From Alphaproteobacteria bacterium (GTDB lineage: Bacteria > Pseudomonadota > Alphaproteobacteria > Rhodobacterales > Rhodobacteraceae), in NCBI GenBank assembly GCA_016869875.1, contig VGDE01000005.1, positions 1 to 53,481 on the forward strand: a DNA stretch of 53,481 bases. Direction: 5' to 3'. Positions 8,112 to 17,333 of the stretch are shown here, in pieces. The notes under the pieces are model-generated. The model made no database searches. It saw only the letters and a program-made list of their open reading frames with translations, and was not told the origin of the DNA. The position numbers and the translations under genes were made by a program. How positions within the stretch are numbered: position 1 is the stretch's first letter; each line of letters opens with the position of its first letter.

Positions 8112-10214
8112 ATGACCATGACCCTGACCGCCAACCGGCTGGAAAACCTGTGGGATGACGCAAAAGCCGCGTCGATGAGCGAATCGGAAAAGCTGCTGTA
8201 CCGGTCGAACCTGCTGGGTTCGGACAAGCGCGTCACCAATTACGGCGGCGGCAACACGTCCGCCAAGGTGATGGAAACCGACCCCCTGACAGGCGATCAG
8301 GTCGAAGTCCTGTGGGTCAAGGGCTCGGGCGGGGACATCGGTTCGATGAAGATGGACGGCTTCTCGACCCTTTACATGGACAAGCTGCGGGCGTTGAAGG
8401 GCAAGTATCGGGGTGTCGCCCATGAGGACGAGATGGTGGGCTACCTGCCCCACTGCACCTTTGCGCTGAACCCGCGCGCGGCCTCCATTGACACGCCGCT
8501 GCATGCCTACGTGCCCCGCAAGCATGTCGATCACGTCCATTCCGACGCGATCATCGCCATCGCGGCCTCGGTCAACTCGCGCGAGTTGACGGCCGAGATT
8601 TTCGGCAACGACATCGGCTGGCTGCCCTGGAAGAGGCCTGGATATGAACTGGGTCTGTGGCTGGAAAAGCTGGCCACCGAGAATCCGCAGATGCGCGGCG
8701 CTGTTCTGGAAAGCCACGGCCTGTTCACCTGGGCGGACGACGCCAAGGATTGCTACCTGACCACGCTGGAGATCATCAACAAGGCTGCCGCATGGCTTGA
8801 GGACAAGACCGGCGGTCAACCCGCCTTCGGCGGCGCCAAGGTCCCCATGCTGGAGCCTGCCGCCCGCCGCGACATCGCCGCCCGCCTGATGCCGGTCATC
8901 CGCGGCCTGATCTCCAAGGACCGCCACAAGGTCGGTCATTTCGACGACCAGCCTGCGGTGCTGGAGTTCGTCGGCTCGAACGCGCTGGAGACGCTGGCGC
9001 CCATGGGCACCTCCTGCCCCGACCATTTTCTGCGCACCAAGATCCGCCCGCTGGTCGTCGATTTCGACCCCGCGAACCCCGATCTTGATGCCACCATTGC
9101 CGGGCTGGGCAAGGCCGTCGCCGCCTATCGTGACGATTACGCCGCTTATTACGACCGCTGCAAGAAGCCTGACAGCCCGGCCTTGCGCGATCCGAATGCG
9201 GTTGTTTACCTGGTTCCCGGCGTCGGCATGCTGACATTCGCGCTCGACAAGGCCACGGCTCGCATCTCGGGCGAGTTCTATGTCAACGCGATCAACGTGA
9301 TGCACGGCGCCAGCGCCGTCAGCACCTATCAGGGCCTGCCCGAGCAGGAGGCCTTCGACATCGAATACTGGCTGCTCGAAGAGGCCAAGCTGCAGCGGAT
9401 GCCCAAGCCCAAGTCGCTGGCGGGCCGCGTGGCGCTGGTCACCGGCGGCGCGGGCGGCATCGGGGCGGCCACGGCCGAGCGTTTCCTGCGCGAAGGGGCC
9501 TGCGTCATGCTGGCCGACATCGACGCGGATGCGCTGCAGACCGCCCATGAGGGGCTGGCCGGTAGCTTTGGCCGCGACGCGGTGCGCAGCGTCAAGATGA
9601 ACGTGACCGACGAAATACAGGTCGCCCGCGCCTATGCCGAAATGGCGGTCGAGTTCGGCGGCATCGACATCCTGGTGTCCAACGCGGGCATTGCCTCGTC
9701 CGCGCCCATCGAGGAAACCACGCTGGCGCTGTGGAACAAGAACATGGACATCCTGTCCACGGGTTATTTCCTCGTCTCGCGCGAAGCTTTCAAGACGTTC
9801 CGGGCGCAGGACATCGGCGGCTCGGTGATCTTCGTGGCCTCCAAGAACGGCCTCGCCGCCAGCCCGAACGCCAGCGCCTACTGCACCGCCAAGGCGGCCG
9901 AGATCCATCTGGCCCGCTGCCTGGCGCTGGAAGGGGCCGAAGGGGGCATCCGCGTCAATGTGGTGAACCCCGATGCCGTCCTGCGCGGATCGCGCATTTG
10001 GGAAGGCGAGTGGCTGGACCAGCGGGCCAGCACCTATGGCACTGACAAGGAGGGTCTGGAGGAGATGTACCGCAAACGCTCGATGCTGAAGCGGTCTGTC
10101 CTGCCCGAGGACATCGCCGAGGGCGCCTATTTCTTTGCTTCCGACCTTTCCGCCAAATCGACCGGCAACATCCTCAATGTGGATGCGGGCAACGTCCAAG
10201 CCTTCACGAGGTAA
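8112..10214 (+). CDS. rhaD: Bifunctional rhamnulose-1-phosphate aldolase / short-chain alcohol (lactaldehyde) dehydrogenase
   Basis: A 700-residue fusion. Residues about 15-410 are a class II aldolase domain, with NYGGGNTSAK near the substrate phosphate site and metal-ligand-like HVDHVHSDA and SHGLFTW motifs. Residues about 430-700 are an SDR domain with TGGAGGIGAATAERF for NAD binding and a YCTAKAAEIH catalytic Tyr/Lys block. It should split rhamnulose 1-phosphate into DHAP and L-lactaldehyde and oxidise or reduce the aldehyde. This domain order is the known RhaD architecture of alphaproteobacteria and Bacillus. A GAGG precedes the ATG at 8112; a second ATG two codons later is possible. Confidence 0.92.
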   Translation: MTMTLTANRLENLWDDAKAASMSESEKLLYRSNLLGSDKRVTNYGGGNTSAKVMETDPLTGDQVEVLWVKGSGGDIGSMKMDGFSTLYMDKLRALKGKYRGVAHEDEMVGYLPHCTFALNPRAASIDTPLHAYVPRKHVDHVHSDAIIAIAASVNSRELTAEIFGNDIGWLPWKRPGYELGLWLEKLATENPQMRGAVLESHGLFTWADDAKDCYLTTLEIINKAAAWLEDKTGGQPAFGGAKVPMLEPAARRDIAARLMPVIRGLISKDRHKVGHFDDQPAVLEFVGSNALETLAPMGTSCPDHFLRTKIRPLVVDFDPANPDLDATIAGLGKAVAAYRDDYAAYYDRCKKPDSPALRDPNAVVYLVPGVGMLTFALDKATARISGEFYVNAINVMHGASAVSTYQGLPEQEAFDIEYWLLEEAKLQRMPKPKSLAGRVALVTGGAGGIGAATAERFLREGACVMLADIDADALQTAHEGLAGSFGRDAVRSVKMNVTDEIQVARAYAEMAVEFGGIDILVSNAGIASSAPIEETTLALWNKNMDILSTGYFLVSREAFKTFRAQDIGGSVIFVASKNGLAASPNASAYCTAKAAEIHLARCLALEGAEGGIRVNVVNPDAVLRGSRIWEGEWLDQRASTYGTDKEGLEEMYRKRSMLKRSVLPEDIAEGAYFFASDLSAKSTGNILNVDAGNVQAFTR

Positions 10215-10217
10215 GCC

Positions 10218-11492
10218 ATGATCGACAAAGGCATCATCGAGGCGCAGAACGACGCGCTACAGGCCGACCTGACGGCCGATTACGAGGCCTTGGGCGCGCG
10301 GCTTGCGCGCCGGGGGGTGGAGATCGAGGCGCTGGTCGCCCGCGCCATGTCCTTCGGCGTCGCGGTTCCCAGCTGGGGCACCGGCACCGGCGGCACCCGC
10401 TTTGCGCGCTTTCCGGGCGAGGGCGAGCCGCGCGGCATCATGGACAAGCTGGACGATTGCGGCGTCATCCACCAGCTGACCGCCGCCACGCCCAAAGTCA
10501 GCCTGCACATTCCCTGGGACAAGGAAGACCCGGCCCTTTTGCGCGAAAAGGCCGAGGAGGTCGGGCTGGGCTTTGACGCCATGAACTCGAACACGTTCCA
10601 GGATCAGCCGGACCAGGCGCACAGCTACAAGTTCGGCTCGCTGTCCCACACGGATGCGGCCACGCGCCGGCAGGCCGTCGAGCACAACCTGGAATGCATC
10701 GAGATCGGGCAGGCCATCGGGTCCAAGGCGCTGACGGTCTGGATCGGGGACGGGTCGAACTTTCCGGGCCAGACTTCGCTCTCGCGCCAGTTCGACCGCT
10801 ATCTGGAGGCGATGAAGCAGGTCTATGCCGGGCTGCCGGAGGACTGGCGGATCTTCTCCGAACACAAGATCTACGAGCCGGCCTTCTATTCGACAGTCGT
10901 ACAGGATTGGGGCACCAGCCTGATGACCGCGCAGGAACTGGGCCCCAAGGCGCAGTGCCTGGTGGACCTCGGCCACCACGCGCCGAACGTCAACATCGAG
11001 ATGATCGTCGCGCGCCTGATCCGGGCAGGCAAGCTGGGCGGATTCCACTTCAACGACAGCAAATATGGCGACGACGATCTGGATGCCGGCACGATCGAGC
11101 CCTTCCGCCTGTTCCTGGTCTTCAACGAGCTGGTCGAGCTGGAGGACACGTCCGGCCTGGACCTTGCCCACATGATCGACCAGAGCCACAACGTCACGGA
11201 CCCGATCGAGAGCCTGATCGTCTCGGCCTGCGAGATCCAGCGCGCCTTCGTGCAGGCGAGCCTAGTGGATCGCACCGCGCTGGAAGGGTTCCGAGACAGC
11301 AACGACGCACTGATGGCCACGGCCACCTTGCGCGCCGCCTTTCGCACGGATGTGGAGCCGATCCTGCAGATGTCCCGCCAGCGCGCCGAAGCGGCCATCG
11401 ATCCCGTGTCGGCCTATCGCGCCTCGGGCTGGCGCGCCAGGGTCGCGGCGGAACGTCCCAGGGTCACGGGCGGCGGCGGCGGGATCGTCTGA
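10218..11492 (+). CDS. rhaI: L-rhamnose isomerase (rhizobial RhaI type)
   Basis: A 424-residue xylose-isomerase-like TIM-barrel protein. Metal and substrate motifs include FSEHKIYEPAFY (about residues 213-224), QCLVDLGHHAPNVNIE (about 248-263) and GGFHFNDSKYGDDDLDAGT (about 274-292). It converts L-rhamnose to L-rhamnulose in the cytoplasm and is a different isomerase clade from E. coli RhaA. The start is three bases after the rhaD stop, so rhaDI is one unit. It ends with a Gly-rich tail, GGGGGIV, and runs tail to tail into the DUF2141 gene with only three bases between the stop codons. Confidence 0.92.
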   Translation: MIDKGIIEAQNDALQADLTADYEALGARLARRGVEIEALVARAMSFGVAVPSWGTGTGGTRFARFPGEGEPRGIMDKLDDCGVIHQLTAATPKVSLHIPWDKEDPALLREKAEEVGLGFDAMNSNTFQDQPDQAHSYKFGSLSHTDAATRRQAVEHNLECIEIGQAIGSKALTVWIGDGSNFPGQTSLSRQFDRYLEAMKQVYAGLPEDWRIFSEHKIYEPAFYSTVVQDWGTSLMTAQELGPKAQCLVDLGHHAPNVNIEMIVARLIRAGKLGGFHFNDSKYGDDDLDAGTIEPFRLFLVFNELVELEDTSGLDLAHMIDQSHNVTDPIESLIVSACEIQRAFVQASLVDRTALEGFRDSNDALMATATLRAAFRTDVEPILQMSRQRAEAAIDPVSAYRASGWRARVAAERPRVTGGGGGIV

Positions 11493-11495
11493 CCC

Positions 11496-11924
11496 TCAGC
11501 GGGTCAGCGAGATCTCGATGCGGTGCGGCCCTTCGCCCAGGTCAAAGGCCGCCTCGTTGAAATTGGGTGCCCGCATCAGCGGGCGCACGTTCCCGGACAC
11601 AGCCCAGGGCTCTTGCGGGATGCCCAGGAAGTTGGTGTCGATCCGGCCGTTTCCGTTCACGTCATGGGCGACCGCAACGGCGTATCGACCTGACTGAAGA
11701 TCGGAAAAACGGCAGCTTGCCGTTCCTTGTCCCGGCTGCACCGTCACTTCGGCCAGCGCCCCGCTGCCCGGAAACCCCTGTGCCTCGCGGTGAAGGCTGC
11801 AACCAATGGTCCCGCGGTCGGTGGTGACGCCGGTCACCACGACCTCCAGTTCGGCCGCAAGGGCCGGAGCGCCTGCAAGGCAGCTTACGGCTAGGATCGG
11901 CAAGACATGGCGAAGGGTCGGCAT
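11496..11924 (-). CDS. DUF2141-family secreted protein
   Basis: A 142-residue protein with a signal peptide (MPTLRHVLPILAVSCLAGAP, likely cut after ALA). The mature domain is of the DUF2141 type, with motifs ELEVVVTGV, GTIGCSLHREAQGFP, YAVAVAHDVNGNGRIDTNFLGIPQEPWAVSGN and the C-terminal AAFDLGEGPHRIEISL. The family is found in periplasmic or secreted proteins of unknown function with a predicted beta-sandwich. AAGGAACA precedes the start. It converges on rhaI and lies upstream of the AraC gene on the same strand, with about 85 bases between the two. I see no link to sugar use other than position. Confidence 0.8.
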   Translation of the reverse strand: MPTLRHVLPILAVSCLAGAPALAAELEVVVTGVTTDRGTIGCSLHREAQGFPGSGALAEVTVQPGQGTASCRFSDLQSGRYAVAVAHDVNGNGRIDTNFLGIPQEPWAVSGNVRPLMRAPNFNEAAFDLGEGPHRIEISLTR

Positions 11925-12010
11925 CGGGTTGTTCCTTTCATGGCGGCAGCGCCCGCAGCAAAGCAGCAGCCCCGCGCGGGCGCAACTGTCCGTGACAACG
12001 TCGGCGGCCT

Positions 12011-12976
12011 TCAGCCCTGCGATGGCCGCAGCGGATAGATGACCTGCCCGTCCTCCTCTCCGCGCGGCCACTGGCCGTCGCGACGCCGGCGCATCTGTTC
12101 CTGCCAGCCGCGCGGGCTGGTGCCGATATGCCGCTTGAAGAGGCGCGAAAAGTAATAGGTGTCCGCAAATCCCAGCCTGTGAGCCGTTTCCGTCACCGAA
12201 CACCCTGCCTCCAGAAACTGCATTCCCACCTCCATCCGCTTGAACTCCTGGTACTTGACCGGGGTGCTGCCCAGCCTGCGGCGGAATTCGCGCCGGAAAT
12301 AGTCGTCGTTGTAAGGGGCGGCGGCGACCGTCCGTTCGGCCAGACCCGGCTGCAGGGGGTCGGCCGCAATCTGCGTGGCGGCCATCATGACCGCCACCGA
12401 CAGCCCCTCGGATTCGTCCAGCGCCGTGTCACGGGGCGAGGTCCAGGTGATGAAGGCATCCTCGATGAACTCGGTCAGGATGACCATGAAGGCATGGTGC
12501 ATCATCAGCGTGGTCGATCCGGCCGGGGCGGTGGCACGATAATGGCGCACCAGCGGCCCGATCATCGGCCAGCGCGACAGCCGCACCACCTGGCGATAGC
12601 GCATCCGCCCCAGCAGGTCGTGGTGGCCGAACAGGTCCAGCCGGAAATGCTGGGCCAGACCGGTATAAGCGCGCTGCGGATCAAGATTGCGGCCCTGAAA
12701 CCGCGTTCCGGCCGGGATCATCATGGCCATTCCGGGCGTCAGACGCACCCGTTCCTCGTCCAGGATGTAGTCGCCCTGCCCCTCCAGGCAGATTACCAGG
12801 TCATGAACCGCGTTCACCTTGTCGATGGACCAGCTGTGCGAATGCTGCATGCGGATGGCGGAACGCGTCAGCGTCAGGTCCAGCGCCCTGGCAGGGATGC
12901 CCGCCAGAACCCCGTTTCCCGACGGGGTCATGCCAGCCAGACCTTGATGTTCGGTTTCGTCCATCTTTTTCTGCAT
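12011..12976 (-). CDS. AraC-family transcriptional regulator of the adjacent oligosaccharide operon
   Basis: About 321 residues. An N-terminal cupin-like sensor (HDLVICLEGQGDYILDEERVRLTPGMAMMIPAGTRF) is followed by a C-terminal double helix-turn-helix; YNDDYFRREFRRRLGSTPVKY, then VTETAHRLGFADTYYFSRLFKRHIGTSP, is the AraC signature. It is divergent from the ABC importer and glycosidase genes, so it is the likely activator responding to an imported oligosaccharide or its breakdown product. The start is uncertain: ATG at 12976 or 12964, or TTG at 13003; none has a strong ribosome-binding site. It is not similar in layout to E. coli RhaR/RhaS activators beyond the family. Confidence 0.82.
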   Translation of the reverse strand: MQKKMDETEHQGLAGMTPSGNGVLAGIPARALDLTLTRSAIRMQHSHSWSIDKVNAVHDLVICLEGQGDYILDEERVRLTPGMAMMIPAGTRFQGRNLDPQRAYTGLAQHFRLDLFGHHDLLGRMRYRQVVRLSRWPMIGPLVRHYRATAPAGSTTLMMHHAFMVILTEFIEDAFITWTSPRDTALDESEGLSVAVMMAATQIAADPLQPGLAERTVAAAPYNDDYFRREFRRRLGSTPVKYQEFKRMEVGMQFLEAGCSVTETAHRLGFADTYYFSRLFKRHIGTSPRGWQEQMRRRRDGQWPRGEEDGQVIYPLRPSQG

Positions 12977-13074
12977 AAACGTCAATTCAGATCCTGTCGC
13001 CAACTGGGATACTAGCAGAACAGGCCGCGCCTGTCGCGGTCCCCTGCCAATCGAATCGAGGGAGGAGCGATTTG

Positions 13075-13131
13075 ATGACGCGATGCACGGGCGCCTGCGC
13101 CATGTGGTCCCCCATGTGCGGAGGACACTGA
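13075..13131 (+). other. Possible 18-codon upstream ORF in front of the importer operon
   Basis: The strongest ribosome-binding site in this leader, GGGAGGAG, sits about eight bases before an ATG at 13075 that opens MTRCTGACAMWSPMCGGH. Its TGA overlaps the permease ATG as TGATG at 13131. The peptide has three Cys and four Gly and matches nothing I recognise. It may couple translation into the first permease gene, or it may be chance, since the permease has its own GGAGGA. It was judged by start, spacing and overlap only. Confidence 0.3.
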
Positions 13132-14006
13132 TGGAAAGCCGTTTTCTGGGCCTGGCCTATCTTGCGCCTTATCTGATCGGGCTGCTGATCTTTACCGCGA
13201 TCCCGTTCCTGGGTTCGCTCTATCTCAGCTTTACCGACTACAACCTTATCCAGTCACCTGTCTGGACCGGGCTGGACAATTTCCGAGAATTGATGAACGA
13301 CCGGACGTTCATGAAGTCCCTGCGCGTCACGCTGCTCTACGTCTTCCTGACGGTGCCGCTGAAGCTGGCTTTTGCGCTGTTCATCGCGGTCATCCTGAAC
13401 TATCGCCTGCGCGCCATCGGCTTCTTCCGCACCGCCTATTACGTGCCCTCGATCCTGGGCGGCTCGATCGCCGTTGCCGTGCTGTGGCGCTATATCTTTG
13501 CCGATGCGGGGCTGGTGAACATGGTGCTGGCCGGCCTCGGGCTGGAGCCGATCAACTGGTTCGGCGATCCCGTCAACGCGCTGTTCACCCTCAGCCTGCT
13601 GCGCACCTGGCAGTTCGGCTCGGCGATGGTGATCTTTCTTGCGGCGCTGCAGGCGGTGGACAAGTCGCTCTACGAGGCGGCGGCCATCGACGGGGCCAGC
13701 AAGTGGCACAGCTTTGTCCACATCACCCTGCCGCTGATCACGCCGGTCATCTTCTTCAACCTGATCATGCAGATGGTCCAGGCCTTCCAGGAATTCAACG
13801 GCCCCTACGTCATCACTGGCGGCGGCCCCCTGAAATCGACCTATCTGCTGCCGCTCTACATCTATGACGAGGCCTTCAAGAACTTCAACATGGGCTACGC
13901 ATCCGCCATCGCCTGGGTGCTGTTCCTGATCATCATGGCGCTAACCGTGGTCGCGTTCTGGTCGTCGAAGAAGTGGGTCTATTACGCCGGCGACAAGAGG
14001 AGCTGA
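13131..14006 (+). CDS. CUT1 ABC sugar transporter permease (MalF/UgpA type)
   Basis: A 291-residue inner-membrane permease with six predicted helices, starting LAYLAPYLIGLLIFTAIPFL. The cytoplasmic EAA loop is LYEAAAIDGASKWHSFVHITLPLI, which docks the ATPase. The start at 13131 follows GGAGGA and overlaps the tiny upstream ORF; a longer in-frame start at 13083 would add a charged tail. It is the first gene of a unit with a second permease, ATPase, binding protein, GH28 and GH105. By association, the substrate is probably a pectin-derived oligosaccharide, as for TogMNAB-type importers. Confidence 0.88.
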   Translation: MESRFLGLAYLAPYLIGLLIFTAIPFLGSLYLSFTDYNLIQSPVWTGLDNFRELMNDRTFMKSLRVTLLYVFLTVPLKLAFALFIAVILNYRLRAIGFFRTAYYVPSILGGSIAVAVLWRYIFADAGLVNMVLAGLGLEPINWFGDPVNALFTLSLLRTWQFGSAMVIFLAALQAVDKSLYEAAAIDGASKWHSFVHITLPLITPVIFFNLIMQMVQAFQEFNGPYVITGGGPLKSTYLLPLYIYDEAFKNFNMGYASAIAWVLFLIIMALTVVAFWSSKKWVYYAGDKRS

Positions 14007-14009
14007 GAG

Positions 14010-14909
14010 ATGACCGATCTTGCCACCCCCGCCATCGCCAATCCCGTCCCCGCCATGTCTAGCGAGGAGTTGCGCGCCGCCCGGTTGTCCGCATTCGTCC
14101 GCTACAGCCTGCTGACGATCGTCGGCCTGATCATGCTCTATCCGCTGATCTGGCTGATCGGGGCGTCCTTCAAGACCAACTCCGAGATCTTCGGCTCGAT
14201 CGGTTTCATCCCGCAGGACCCGACGCTGGACGGCTATCGCAAGGGCTGGGAAACCTCGACGCCCTACACCTTCGGGCGGTTCTTCTGGAATACCTTCCTG
14301 ATCATCCTGCCCAAGACGATCTTCACCGCGATCTCCTGTGCGCTGGTCGCCTATGGCTTCGCCCGGTTCGAGTTTCCGGGCAAGAAGATCCTGTTCGCCA
14401 GCCTGATCGCGACGCTGCTTCTGCCGAACGTGGTCACGCGCATCCCGCAATACATCCTGTTCCGCGACCTGGGTTGGCTGGACACCTACCTGCCGCTCTG
14501 GGTGCCCTCGGCCTTTGCCGGCGACGCGTTCTTTGTCTTCATGCTGGTTCAGTTCCTGCGCGCCATCCCGCGCGACATGGAGGAAGCCGCCCGCGTGGAC
14601 GGCGCCAACAGCTTGCAGACGCTGCTCTATATCGTGGTGCCGATGCTGACGCCTGCGCTGATCTCGGTCGCGCTGTTCCAGTTCATGTGGACCATGAACG
14701 ACTTTCTCGGCCCGCTGATCTACCTGTCCTCGGTCGAGAGCTTTCCCGTCAGCCTGGCGCTGAAACTGTCGATCGACACGACCGAGGCCTTTGACTGGAA
14801 CCGCATCCTGGCGATGTCGGTCCTGGCGCTGCTGCCCGCGCTGATCGTGTTCTTCATGGCTCAGAAATACTTCATCGAAGGCATCTCTGCCGGTGGGGTG
14901 AAAGGATAA
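14010..14909 (+). CDS. CUT1 ABC sugar transporter permease (MalG/UgpE type)
   Basis: A 299-residue partner permease. A cytoplasmic N-terminal tail of about 30 residues is followed by six predicted helices (SLLTIVGLIMLYPLIWLIGASF first). The EAA motif is MEEAARVDGANSLQTLLYIVVPML, and the C-terminus AQKYFIEGISAGGVKG is typical of the MalG group. It begins three bases after the stop of the first permease gene. It pairs with that permease to form the membrane pore of the importer. The long tail before the first helix is within the usual range for this group. Confidence 0.9.
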   Translation: MTDLATPAIANPVPAMSSEELRAARLSAFVRYSLLTIVGLIMLYPLIWLIGASFKTNSEIFGSIGFIPQDPTLDGYRKGWETSTPYTFGRFFWNTFLIILPKTIFTAISCALVAYGFARFEFPGKKILFASLIATLLLPNVVTRIPQYILFRDLGWLDTYLPLWVPSAFAGDAFFVFMLVQFLRAIPRDMEEAARVDGANSLQTLLYIVVPMLTPALISVALFQFMWTMNDFLGPLIYLSSVESFPVSLALKLSIDTTEAFDWNRILAMSVLALLPALIVFFMAQKYFIEGISAGGVKG

Positions 14910-14913
14910 ACCG

Positions 14914-16014
<1,101 letters not shown>

Positions 16015-16028
16015 GGGAGGGGAACCCG

Positions 16029-17276
16029 ATGAAACTGCTGACGACGACGATCCTTTCGGCCGGCTTGCTGGCCGGTACCGTTCCGGCCCAGGCCGACAGC
16101 CTGCGCATGTCCTGGTGGGGCGGCGATGCCCGCCATGCCCAGACGCAGGAGGCACTGGCCGTCTGCGGCCAGAAGCACGGCCACCAGATCGCGGCCGAGT
16201 TCACCGGCTGGGCTGGCCACCAGGAGCGCATCACCACGCAGATCGCCGGCCGGACCGAGGCCGACATCATGCAGATCAACTGGCCCTGGCTGCCGCTGTT
16301 CTCGCGCGATGGTTCGGGCTTTGCCGACCTGCGGGAATATTCCGACATCATCGACCTGTCGCAGTTCACCGATGAACAGCTGGCCGGTGGCGAGATGAAC
16401 GGCGTTCTGAATGGCATTCCCACGGCGGAAACCGGCCGGGTCTATTTCTTCAACAAGACGGTCTATGACGCAGCCGGCCTGCCCCTGCCCACGAACTGGG
16501 ACGAGGTCAGGGCCGCCGCCGGCAAGCTGGGCGACGGCGTGATGCCTTTCGAGGCGCAGGGGCTGAACGCGATCTTCCTCGTCTCGACCACTGTCACGCA
16601 GATGACCGGCAAGGACCTGATCGACCCCGAGACGACCACCGTCGCCTGGACCCCCGAGGAGCTGGCCGAGGGCATCCGCTTCTACCAGTCGCTGGTCGAG
16701 GACGGCGCCATCCGCAGCTGGCAGCAGGTCGCGGGCGAAGGCAACATCGAGCTGTTCGAGATGCGCCCATGGGCCGAGGGCCGGATCGCCGGCACCTATG
16801 AATGGGATTCAGCCTATGCGAAATACGCCGACCCGCTGGGTGAACAGGAGCTGGTGCCCGTGCCCATGCTGCAGGTCGACGGCGCCGTGAATGACGGCAC
16901 CTATCGCAAGCCCTCGATGCTGTTCGCGATCTCGAAGAACGCGCGCAACCCGCAGGCGGCGGCGCAGATCATTGACTGCCTGCTGAACGACCCCGAGGCC
17001 GTCGACATCCTCAAGGACTCGCGCGGGATTCCGGCGAGCAAGGTCGCGGCCGCGCGTCTGGCCGAACAGGGCGGCATCGACCCCAACGTGCAGGCCGCGC
17101 ATGACCTCGTGCTGGAAGGCAAGGGCCCCATTCCCTCGCCCCTGAACGAGCACCCGAAGGTCCGTGAAGTCTTTGGCGACTACCTGGAAGCGGTGGCCTA
17201 TGACCAGATCTCTGCCGACGATGCCGCGGCCGAGATGATCGACGAGATCGATCGCGCCCTGCGCAGCTTCCGCTGA
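16029..17276 (+). CDS. CUT1 ABC transporter periplasmic oligosaccharide-binding protein
   Basis: A 415-residue extracellular solute-binding protein of family 1. The signal peptide MKLLTTTILSAGLLAGTVPA ends at a probable AQA-DS site. The mature start SLRMSWWGGDARHAQTQEAL, then ADIMQINWPWLPLFS and WEWDSAY-like YEWDSAYAKY, fit oligosaccharide binders of the TogB/pectin group. The start at 16029 is used; the track of the longer frame from 16011 would place six residues ahead of the signal. It comes after the ATPase, an unusual but known order, and before the two glycosidases, which suggests its ligand is their substrate. Confidence 0.9.
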   Translation: MKLLTTTILSAGLLAGTVPAQADSLRMSWWGGDARHAQTQEALAVCGQKHGHQIAAEFTGWAGHQERITTQIAGRTEADIMQINWPWLPLFSRDGSGFADLREYSDIIDLSQFTDEQLAGGEMNGVLNGIPTAETGRVYFFNKTVYDAAGLPLPTNWDEVRAAAGKLGDGVMPFEAQGLNAIFLVSTTVTQMTGKDLIDPETTTVAWTPEELAEGIRFYQSLVEDGAIRSWQQVAGEGNIELFEMRPWAEGRIAGTYEWDSAYAKYADPLGEQELVPVPMLQVDGAVNDGTYRKPSMLFAISKNARNPQAAAQIIDCLLNDPEAVDILKDSRGIPASKVAAARLAEQGGIDPNVQAAHDLVLEGKGPIPSPLNEHPKVREVFGDYLEAVAYDQISADDAAAEMIDEIDRALRSFR

Positions 17277-17333
17277 TCCTGACCGGCGGCGCGCCGGGCG
17301 TGCCGCCCTCACCGACATCCGAAGGAGCATTCC

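Noticed and set aside
8034-10199. 721-codon minus-strand ORF opposite rhaD
   Set aside because: It mirrors rhaD codon structure and has no motif or ribosome-binding site. RhaD has two complete enzymatic domains on the plus strand.
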